Source: Gemmatimonadota bacterium
GTDB lineage: Bacteria > Gemmatimonadota > Gemmatimonadetes > Gemmatimonadales > GWC2-71-9
DNA: 9,997 bases
NCBI GenBank assembly: GCA_025361465.1
Contig: JANYAG010000140.1
Span: forward strand, 1-9,997
Direction of reading: 5' to 3'
Every line of letters starts with the position of its first letter. Position 1 is the first letter of the stretch. Below are positions 1-5,747 of this stretch, one piece after another. The notes beneath the pieces are model-generated. The model worked only from the letters and a program-made list of their open reading frames with translations, made no database searches and had not been told where the DNA came from. The position numbers were made by a program, and so were the translations under genes.

Positions 1-1
1 C

Positions 2-871
2 GAATCGCTTCATCTCAACCGCCGCGAATGGCTGGTGGCCGCGGGGCTGACCGTGACCGCAATGACGCCGTTGGGGATCCGGGGCACGGTGCAGCGGCTG
101 CTGCCGCAGGTCGAAGAACTCCAGCCGACGACCTACAAGGACGTCACGACCTACAACAATTTCTACGAATTCGGCACCGGCAAGGACGAACCGGCGAAGA
201 ACGCGGGCACCCTCCGGCCGCGACCGTGGACCGTCTCAGTCGAGGGCGACGTCAAACGTCCCGCCAAGTACGATCTCGATGATCTGCTGAAGGGTCTTCC
301 GGTGGTCGATCGCACCTATCGTCATCGCTGCGTCGAGGCGTGGTCGATGGTGATTCCGTGGAATGGCATCCAGCTGCGGGAACTGATCCGGAAGCTCGAG
401 CCCGGCACCAAGGCAAAGTTCGTCGAGTTCACGACACTCCTCGATCCGAAGCAGATGCCGGGGCAGCGCGACAACGTCCTGCCGTGGCCCTACGTCGAGG
501 CATTGCGGCTGGATGAAGCGATGCACCCGCTCACGCTCCTGGCTACCGGGATCTACGGCAAGTCGTTGCTCAACCAGAATGGTGCGCCGCTGCGGCTGGT
601 CGTCCCCTGGAAATACGGATTCAAGGGCGGCAAGTCGATCGTCCGCATCCGCTTCCTCGAAGCACAGCCGGCCACGACATGGAACCTCTCGGCTCCGCGC
701 GAATACGGTTTCTATGCCAACGTCAATCCGGAAGTGGACCATCCGCGCTGGAGCCAGGCGAAGGAGCGGCGGATTGGCGACTTCCTCAAGCGGCCCACCT
801 TGCCGTTCAACGGCTATGCCAGTCAGGTCGCTTCCCTGTATGTCGGGATGGACCTGCGCCGCAATTTCTGA
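2..871 (+). CDS. msrP: MsrP, catalytic subunit of periplasmic methionine sulfoxide reductase (5' end cut by window)
   Basis: This is a molybdopterin enzyme of the sulfite-oxidase fold that reduces methionine sulfoxide in exported proteins, receiving electrons from the membrane partner MsrQ. The frame is open from base 2, so the true start lies just upstream of the window; an internal GTG at 35 would remove the export signal. The visible N-terminus reads LNRREWLVAAGL, a twin-arginine (Tat) signal, as expected for an enzyme exported already folded with its cofactor. Family hallmarks follow: TTYNNFYEFG (near 150-180), RCVEAWSM with the molybdenum-ligating Cys codon at 329-331, NGAPLRLVVPWKYGFKG (near 575-630), EYGFYANVNP and DHPRWSQ. 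The C-terminus YVGMDLRRNF also resembles the E. coli protein. The stop is 9 nt before msrQ, the usual pairing. Apart from the missing first codons it looks intact. Confidence 0.96.
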   Translation, partial: ESLHLNRREWLVAAGLTVTAMTPLGIRGTVQRLLPQVEELQPTTYKDVTTYNNFYEFGTGKDEPAKNAGTLRPRPWTVSVEGDVKRPAKYDLDDLLKGLPVVDRTYRHRCVEAWSMVIPWNGIQLRELIRKLEPGTKAKFVEFTTLLDPKQMPGQRDNVLPWPYVEALRLDEAMHPLTLLATGIYGKSLLNQNGAPLRLVVPWKYGFKGGKSIVRIRFLEAQPATTWNLSAPREYGFYANVNPEVDHPRWSQAKERRIGDFLKRPTLPFNGYASQVASLYVGMDLRRNF

Positions 872-880
872 CCTGATCCC

Positions 881-1507
881 GTGACCGCCACGCAATGGAT
901 CAGCCGGGTGATCCGGCCACTGGCGATCGTGGCCGGCATCGGGCCGGCGATCTGGCTCGGCCTCAAGTTCCTGCGGGACGACCTCGGCGCGAATCCGGCG
1001 GAGTACCTTGAACATTTCACCGGCACCGCCGCGCTGGTGATCCTGCTGCTGTCGCTGACAATCACGCCGCTGCGACGGCTGTCTGGCATCAACACGCTGA
1101 TCCGGCTTCGCAAGCCGATCGGCCTCTGGTCGTTCGCCTATGCCTGCCTCCACTTCTCCTGTTACCTCGTCTTCGATCAGTCGCTTGACCTCTCGGAGAT
1201 CCTGCACGACATCGCCAAGCGTCCCTACATCACGGTCGGGTTCAGCGCCTGGCTGCTCCTGCTGTCGTTGGCCCTCACCTCCTTCGCCGGGGCGATCCGG
1301 ACACTGGGTGGCAAGCGCTGGAACGCGCTGCACCGTCTCGTCTACGTCGCTGCCGCCGGCGGGGTGATCCACTACCTCTGGTCGGTGAAACGGGACGTCT
1401 CGGTCCCGTCCGCGCTGGGGGGGGTGCTGATCGTCCTGCTGGCCGCCCGAATCGAGCGCCGGCCACGGAAGGCAATGCCGATGCAGGGGGTCGGCGTACC
1501 TGAATGA
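881..1507 (+). CDS. msrQ: MsrQ, haem-b membrane subunit of methionine sulfoxide reductase
   Basis: This is an integral membrane cytochrome of the ferric-reductase-like family that passes electrons from the respiratory chain or flavin to MsrP. The 208-residue product has about five to six hydrophobic segments, with conserved stretches TPLRRLSG (62-69), RKPIGLWSFAYACLHF (77-92) and WNALHRLVY (147-155). The haem-ligand histidines are visible at H91, H151 and H164, the same numbering as I recall for the E. coli protein. The GTG at 881 is chosen because it begins just before the first conserved hydrophobic stretch and lies 9 nt after the msrP stop. No Shine-Dalgarno is apparent, so translation is probably coupled to msrP. 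A run of eight G (1417-1424) lies in the last membrane segment; the reading frame is intact through it. Confidence 0.95.
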   Translation: MTATQWISRVIRPLAIVAGIGPAIWLGLKFLRDDLGANPAEYLEHFTGTAALVILLLSLTITPLRRLSGINTLIRLRKPIGLWSFAYACLHFSCYLVFDQSLDLSEILHDIAKRPYITVGFSAWLLLLSLALTSFAGAIRTLGGKRWNALHRLVYVAAAGGVIHYLWSVKRDVSVPSALGGVLIVLLAARIERRPRKAMPMQGVGVPE

Positions 1508-1511
1508 GGGG

Positions 1512-1534
1512 GTCCGCTGTGCCCCGGGGCGGAC
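1512..1534 (+). other. Inverted repeat downstream of msrQ, possible weak transcription end
   Basis: GTCCGC (1512-1517) and GCGGAC (1529-1534) are perfectly complementary. They enclose an 11-nt loop that itself contains part of the palindrome GCCCCGGGGC (1521-1530). The repeat begins 5 nt after the msrQ stop, where a terminator would be expected. There is no T run after it, so it is not a canonical intrinsic terminator; it could protect the mRNA 3' end or act with Rho. GC-rich sequence makes chance hairpins common. Confidence 0.3.
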
Positions 1535-1589
1535 GTCGGCCGGGTGGGTTCAACCTTTAGGGGTTGCCGCCGCGTATCAGTTCATTCCC

Positions 1590-1605
1590 CGGGGGGCGCC
1601 CCCCG
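1590..1605 (+). repeat. Perfect 16-bp G6/C6 palindrome in the spacer before the propeller gene
   Basis: CGGGGGGCGCCCCCCG is fully self-complementary. As RNA it would fold as a 6-bp G/C stem with a GCGC loop, followed by TGTTT. It lies 29 nt before the propeller gene's ATG, so it could be a weak terminator for msrPQ or a structure in the 5' leader. A closely similar G/C arm pair occurs at the pyrR-pyrB junction (6279-6293). The rest of the 127-nt spacer shows no convincing promoter; TATCAG at 1575-1580 is only a weak -10-like match. Confidence 0.35.
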
Positions 1606-1634
1606 TGTTTCCCTCAACACCAGAGTGTACCACG

Positions 1635-4600
1635 ATGCGTAGAACCCGCGTCAGTGTGGCTGCGGCCCTTGTTCTCCTCGGGGCGGCGTTGCCGCTTCCT
1701 GCCCAGCTTCGCACCCCGCTCGACTCTGCCACCCTCGCGTCCTTCCGCTGGCGCAACGTCGGACCCGCCAATACGATGGGCCGGGTGAGCGATGTGGTGG
1801 GGATTCCTTCTCCCTCGCGCACCTTCTTCGTCGCCGCCTCGGGCGGCGGTATCTGGAAGACCACCAATGGCGGGGTGACCTTCCGGCCGGTGTTCGATAA
1901 GGAGCGCGTCGTCTCGATGGGGATGCTTGCCATCGCCCCGAGCGACACGATGCAGGTCTGGGCCGGGACGGGGGAGCCGAACTCGCGCAACTCGATCTCG
2001 CCTGGCGGGGGGATCTACAAGTCGGTCGATGGCGGCTTGACCTGGCGCCTGATGGGGCTCGAGCCGACCCAGGTGATTGCCCGGATCGTCGTGCACCCGA
2101 AGAATCCGGATGTCGTCTGGGTGGCGGCGCTTGGGGCGCCGTGGAATGCCAATCCGGACCGCGGGCTCTACAAGACCACCGATGGTGGCAAGAACTGGCG
2201 CCTGGTGAAGTTCATCTCCAACAAGGCCGGATTTGTTGACCTGGTGATCGATCCGTCCAATCCCGATGTCCTCTTCGCCTCCAGTTATGAGCGGATGCGC
2301 GGCCCCTATTTCCTGCAGAGCGGCGGTCCCGGGAGCGCCCTCTGGAAGAGCGTCGACGGCGGCGAGACCTGGGCGGAAGTGAAGGGCGGCGGCTTTCCCG
2401 AAACGCTGAAGGGTCGCATCGGCCTGGCGATCGCCCCGAGTGACTCGCGCGTGATCTACGCCCTGACCGAGGCCGATACGGCGGCCAACCCCAAGGGGAA
2501 GCGTGGCGTCGGCCGCCCGGCCGCGAGCCCGACGGGTCTCTACCGTTCGGAAGACGGCGGCAAGACCTGGGTCCGCACCAACACCGCGGACGTCCGCCCC
2601 TTCTACTACTCACAGGTGCGCGTCGACCCCAAGGACCCTAATCGCGTCTACTGGTCGTCGACGCCGGTGAACGTTTCGAACGATGGCGGCAAGACGGTCG
2701 GTACCACGACGAACAGTGTGCACGTCGATCATCACGCCATGTGGATCGATCCGAATGACCCGAATCGGATCGTCGTCGGGAACGACGGAGGGGTGGCGGT
2801 GACCTTCGACCGGGGTGGCAACTGGCTGGTGCTCAACTCGATCGCGATCAGCCAGCTCTACGCCGTCTCGTTCGACATGGCGGTGCCGTACAACGTCTGC
2901 GGCGGTTTGCAGGACAACGGGTCGTGGTGTGGCCCGAGCCGTCGCAAGAGCGGCGGCATCAGCAATTCGATGTGGTACACCGTCAGCGGCGGGGACGGCT
3001 TCTGGACCGCGCAGGATCCGACCGACGCGCGCATTGTCTACGCCGAATCGCAGGGTGGAGCGATGTCGCGGATCAACGTGGCGACGGGTGAGAGCCGGAA
3101 CCTGGCCAAGCCAAACGCCCGGCAGCGCATCAGCGACTGGCGGGACACCATCGCCGTCCTGCTCGGCGACTCGGTCAAGGCCCTGACGCCGGCCGTCAAG
3201 AAGCGGGTCGCCGACATCGAAGCGACGATCGCGCAGGACTCGATCGCCTTCGCGCTGCGCTGGAACTGGGAAACCCCGTTCCTGCTGTCACCGCACAATC
3301 CGGCGGTGTTCTACACGGGGGCCAATCGGGTCATGAAGTCGGTGGATCACGGCGACAAGATGTACCCGATTTCGCCAGACCTGAGCTATAACGACAGCAT
3401 GAAGACCCGGGTCAGCACCCGCACCACGGGTGGCATCACCACCGACGCAACCGGCGCCGAGACCTACGGGACCGTGGTGGCGCTGGCGGAATCCTACGTC
3501 CGGCCCGGTCTGCTTTACGCCGGAACCGATGACGGCCGGGTCTGGCTCACGCGCAATGACGGAGCCAACTGGGAAGAGCTGTCCTCGCGCTTCACCGGCT
3601 TGCCGGCGAACAGCTATGTCTCCCGCATCGAACCGTCGTACGCGGACACCAGCACCTTCTACGTGACGTTCGATGATCATCGGATGGGCGACTACACCCC
3701 CTACATCTTCATGACCACCGACTACGGCAAGACCTTCAAGTCAATCGCTGGAAACCTGCCCAGGGGCGGTGCCGATTTCGTGCACGTGATCCGCGAAGAT
3801 CCGGCCAATGCCAACGTGCTCTTCGCCGGGACCGACGTGGCGGCCTACCTCTCGCTCGACAAGGGTGCCAACTGGCAGCGGTTCATGGCCGGGCTGCCCA
3901 CCGTGCCGGTGTATGACCTGAAGGTCCATCCGCGCGATCGCGAACTGATCGCTGCCACGCATGGCCGCGGGATCTGGATTGCGGACATTCATGCCTTGGC
4001 ACAAATCACGGACGCCAATGCCGCGGCGACACTGACGGTCTTCAAGCCGAAGGTGTCCTACCAATACGGCGAGGCGATCTTCGACGGCCATTCCACCGGC
4101 CAGGGCGTGGTCTTCCGCGGCCAGAGCGGAAGCTACGGAGGGCAGATCGACTATCGCGTGACCGGGACGGCCACCGGACAGGCGACGATCATCATCCAGG
4201 ATGCCGGGGGCGACACGGTGCGCACCCTGACCGGACCGGCCACACCCGGATTGCAGCACGTCTTCTGGGACTTCACCCGGACGGCCACGCCGGTGGCGCG
4301 CCCGCTGACTCCTGGCGCCCGGCGCGACAGCCTGCTCGCTGCCAGGCGGACCGATTTCGTCTTTGATTCACTGCGCAAGGCGGGTACCGACACCGCGGCG
4401 CTCGGCCGCGTGCGCAAGCTGCTGGCACCCGTTGCCGCTCCGGCGGGAGGGCGTGGGGCGGGCGGCGGTGGTGGTGGTGGCCGCGGTGGCCGCGGCAACG
4501 CCGACGTTTGGGCCGAGCGGCCGGGTGAGAACTTTGCCGCGGCGGGCCGCGGTGGCGGTGGCGGTGGTGGCGGTGGTGGCGGTGGTGGCGGCGGTGGTGG

Positions 4601-5003
4601 TGGCGGCGGTGGCCGCGGCGGTGCGGCGATCGCTGGAGCTGACTCGACGCTTTACACTACGGTGCAGGAATTGACCGCGACCGCCGGTGGCGGGCGCGGA
4701 GGCCGTGGCGGTGGTGGCGGCGGCTTCGGTGGCGGCCAGACCATGGTCGATCCCGGGAACTTTTCGGTCACCGTCAAGATCGGCGACCAGGTCGCCAAGA
4801 CCGTGCTTCGTGTCGAGCGCGTCCGGGGCTTCGGCGGCGATGCGCAGGGGATCCAGGAGGAGGAGGACGACGATGGTGCATTTGCCCTGGACGGTCTTGG
4901 AGGGCGAAGCCCAGTTCAGGACATTCGGCTTGATGTGGCGCTCACGATGGTGAACAAGGCACGACGTGACGGCACCCAAGCGCTACGACCGCGCGTACTT
5001 TGA
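1635..5003 (+). CDS. Secreted BNR/sortilin-type (VPS10-like) beta-propeller protein with glycine-rich C-terminal region
   Basis: This 1,122-residue exported protein belongs to the large WD40/YVTN/BNR-like 'glycosyl hydrolase' group found in Gemmatimonadota, Bacteroidota and Acidobacteriota; its substrate is unknown. ATG 1635 is preferred to the in-frame GTG at 1605 because it gives a clean signal peptide (MRRTR, a hydrophobic core, then PLPA/Q). Asp-box motifs of the S/T-x-D-x-G-x-x-W/F type recur near residues 75 (KTTNGGVTF), 129, 180, 238 (KSVDGGETW), 304, 348, 639, 694 and 740, consistent with one or two propellers. The family landmarks RWNWETPF (542) and THGRGIWIADI (775) are present. A FlgD/Ig-like segment follows: ATIIIQDAGGDTVRTL up to WDFTRT, and a closing part PGNFSVTVKIG near 1038. 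Three Gly-rich blocks split these halves. The acidic EEEDDD is followed by an unconserved-looking tail that overlaps the next gene by 38 nt. Extracellular location is likely; enzymatic activity is unproven. Confidence 0.9.
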   Translation: MRRTRVSVAAALVLLGAALPLPAQLRTPLDSATLASFRWRNVGPANTMGRVSDVVGIPSPSRTFFVAASGGGIWKTTNGGVTFRPVFDKERVVSMGMLAIAPSDTMQVWAGTGEPNSRNSISPGGGIYKSVDGGLTWRLMGLEPTQVIARIVVHPKNPDVVWVAALGAPWNANPDRGLYKTTDGGKNWRLVKFISNKAGFVDLVIDPSNPDVLFASSYERMRGPYFLQSGGPGSALWKSVDGGETWAEVKGGGFPETLKGRIGLAIAPSDSRVIYALTEADTAANPKGKRGVGRPAASPTGLYRSEDGGKTWVRTNTADVRPFYYSQVRVDPKDPNRVYWSSTPVNVSNDGGKTVGTTTNSVHVDHHAMWIDPNDPNRIVVGNDGGVAVTFDRGGNWLVLNSIAISQLYAVSFDMAVPYNVCGGLQDNGSWCGPSRRKSGGISNSMWYTVSGGDGFWTAQDPTDARIVYAESQGGAMSRINVATGESRNLAKPNARQRISDWRDTIAVLLGDSVKALTPAVKKRVADIEATIAQDSIAFALRWNWETPFLLSPHNPAVFYTGANRVMKSVDHGDKMYPISPDLSYNDSMKTRVSTRTTGGITTDATGAETYGTVVALAESYVRPGLLYAGTDDGRVWLTRNDGANWEELSSRFTGLPANSYVSRIEPSYADTSTFYVTFDDHRMGDYTPYIFMTTDYGKTFKSIAGNLPRGGADFVHVIREDPANANVLFAGTDVAAYLSLDKGANWQRFMAGLPTVPVYDLKVHPRDRELIAATHGRGIWIADIHALAQITDANAAATLTVFKPKVSYQYGEAIFDGHSTGQGVVFRGQSGSYGGQIDYRVTGTATGQATIIIQDAGGDTVRTLTGPATPGLQHVFWDFTRTATPVARPLTPGARRDSLLAARRTDFVFDSLRKAGTDTAALGRVRKLLAPVAAPAGGRGAGGGGGGGRGGRGNADVWAERPGENFAAAGRGGGGGGGGGGGGGGGGGGGGGRGGAAIAGADSTLYTTVQELTATAGGGRGGRGGGGGGFGGGQTMVDPGNFSVTVKIGDQVAKTVLRVERVRGFGGDAQGIQEEEDDDGAFALDGLGGRSPVQDIRLDVALTMVNKARRDGTQALRPRVL
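4446..4736 (+). repeat. Three glycine/arginine-rich low-complexity blocks inside the propeller gene
   Basis: The blocks are at 4446-4497, 4551-4613 and 4686-4736 (about residues 938-955, 973-993 and 1018-1034). All are built from GGT/GGC codons interspersed with CGC or CGT. The frame is kept throughout, because recognisable protein sequence resumes after the last block. They behave as flexible linkers within the C-terminal Ig-like region. Confidence 0.85.
4551..4613 (+). repeat. GGY trinucleotide tract encoding 21 consecutive glycines
   Basis: Twenty-one GGT/GGC codons run without interruption between two Arg codons (4548-4550 and 4614-4616). Slippage in units of three would change linker length without breaking the frame. 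Such tracts are also prone to sequencing and assembly error, so the exact count is less certain than the flanks. Confidence 0.9.
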
Positions 5004-5571
5004 GCGCTGGTACCGTGATCGGCGACATGCGATTGCTGCGGGCGGGGAACTCCGCCGCCAGGTAGCGTTCGCGGTCGCCGTCACGGAACGCCTTCTCGCC
5101 CGTCCGCTGCGATCCGTCCTGGACGCTGGGGCGGGCGAAGGGCGTTGGTATCCGTTCCTGCAGGCGCTGCGCCCGCGGGTGCGCTATCTCGGATTCGACA
5201 GCAGTGCCTGGGCGGTCGCGCGCTGGGGGCGACGACGCAACCTCCACTTCGGTTCCCTCGAAACACTCGACCAGCTTGACCTCGACGGGCCCTTCGACCT
5301 GGTGGTGGCAGCTGATGTGCTCCACTACCTCGAGGCGCCGGCACTGCGCGCGTCCCTGGCTGGGCTGGTGCCGCTGATCGGGGGCGTGGCGTTCCTGCCG
5401 ACATTCACCGCCGAGGACGAGATCGAGGGCGACATGCGCGGCTTCCAGAAACGACGGGCCGCCACCTATCGCCGTTACTTCCGCGAAGCTGGACTCCGCC
5501 CGCTCGGGATGCACGCCTGGACCACGACGCAGGGACAACAACTTCTCTCTCGACTCGAGCGCCCCTCATGA
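4966..5571 (+). CDS. Class I SAM-dependent methyltransferase, small, substrate unknown
   Basis: The 201-residue protein has the Rossmann-type methyltransferase core. Motif I is VLDAGAGEGRW (51-61), the acidic end of beta2 is in YLGFDSS (D78), and FDLVVAADVLHYLE (110-123) is the motif-IV region. The N-terminal YDRAYFERWYR (7-17) is typical of a group of short bacterial methyltransferases with a YDxxYFxxWYR opening. This motif fixes the start at GTG 4966 even though it overlaps the propeller gene by 38 nt; no later start would keep it. The C-terminus YFREAGLRPLGMH completes the domain. The product is probably cytoplasmic, as no signal or membrane segment is visible. Its stop codon overlaps the start of the next small ORF (ATGATG), so the two are likely translationally coupled. 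The substrate cannot be told from sequence. Confidence 0.88.
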   Translation: MTAPKRYDRAYFERWYRDRRHAIAAGGELRRQVAFAVAVTERLLARPLRSVLDAGAGEGRWYPFLQALRPRVRYLGFDSSAWAVARWGRRRNLHFGSLETLDQLDLDGPFDLVVAADVLHYLEAPALRASLAGLVPLIGGVAFLPTFTAEDEIEGDMRGFQKRRAATYRRYFREAGLRPLGMHAWTTTQGQQLLSRLERPS

Positions 5572-5732
5572 TGGGCGCCGGCGCCACGGACTTCCTCGGG
5601 ACCCAGGGCGATCCCTGGGACACCCAGTGGGACATGTTTTTCGCGCTGATCGGCAGCATCCTGGCCCAGCTGACCCTGCGTCGGTGGCACGAGCGGCAGC
5701 TGGTGAGCTTCTCGCTTCTCCCCCGACCGTAG
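5568..5732 (+). CDS. 54-residue ORF equal to the C-terminal end of DUF2238/YjdF membrane proteins; mini-gene or remnant
   Basis: The ORF begins at ATG 5568 (overlapping the methyltransferase stop) or ATG 5571 and ends at TAG 5730-5732. Its product contains FLGTQGDPWDTQWDMFFAL, then one hydrophobic helix (FFALIGSILAQLTL) and RRWHERQL. From memory of the family, this is the signature ending of DUF2238 (PF09997, E. coli YjdF-like) inner-membrane proteins, which are usually about 200 residues. The four or so N-terminal membrane helices are absent, and the space where they would be encoded is occupied by an intact methyltransferase gene. It may be a 5'-truncated remnant, or a retained single-helix membrane microprotein that is translated because of the ATGATG coupling. 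Conservation of the GTQGDxWD motif argues against old decay. Confidence 0.6.
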   Translation: MMGAGATDFLGTQGDPWDTQWDMFFALIGSILAQLTLRRWHERQLVSFSLLPRP

Positions 5733-5738
5733 TACTAT
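5709..5738 (+). promoter_or_regulatory. Possible promoter for the pyr operon
   Basis: TACTAT (5733-5738) is a plausible -10 element. It stands out as AT-rich (TAGTACTATTC) between GC-rich flanks. A -35 at 5709-5714 (TTCTCG, 18 nt spacing) is poor. Transcription would begin about 5745, two or three bases before the pyrR ATG, giving a nearly leaderless message. No Shine-Dalgarno is visible before pyrR, which fits. The call rests on one element and position only. Confidence 0.35.
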
Positions 5739-5747
5739 TCGCTCCCG

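Noticed and set aside
236..1372. A 378-codon open frame on the - strand opposite msrP and msrQ
   Set aside because: It runs across two confidently identified + strand genes and their junction, and has Arg/Asp/Glu-rich composition typical of antisense GC-rich frames.
4551..4613. GGY tract as a phase-variation switch
   Set aside because: The unit is three bases, so gain or loss changes linker length only and does not turn the gene off.
4368..4979. A - strand frame with Thr/Ala repeats opposite the glycine-rich region
   Set aside because: The repeats are simply the complement of the GGY codons. The + strand frame is supported by conserved protein sequence on both sides.
5602..5619. CCCAGGG-CGAT-CCCTGGG hairpin as a pyr attenuator or terminator
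   Set aside because: It falls within codons for the conserved GTQGDPWD motif, the T run is about 17 nt further on, and it is over 120 nt upstream of pyrR with no matching antiterminator seen.
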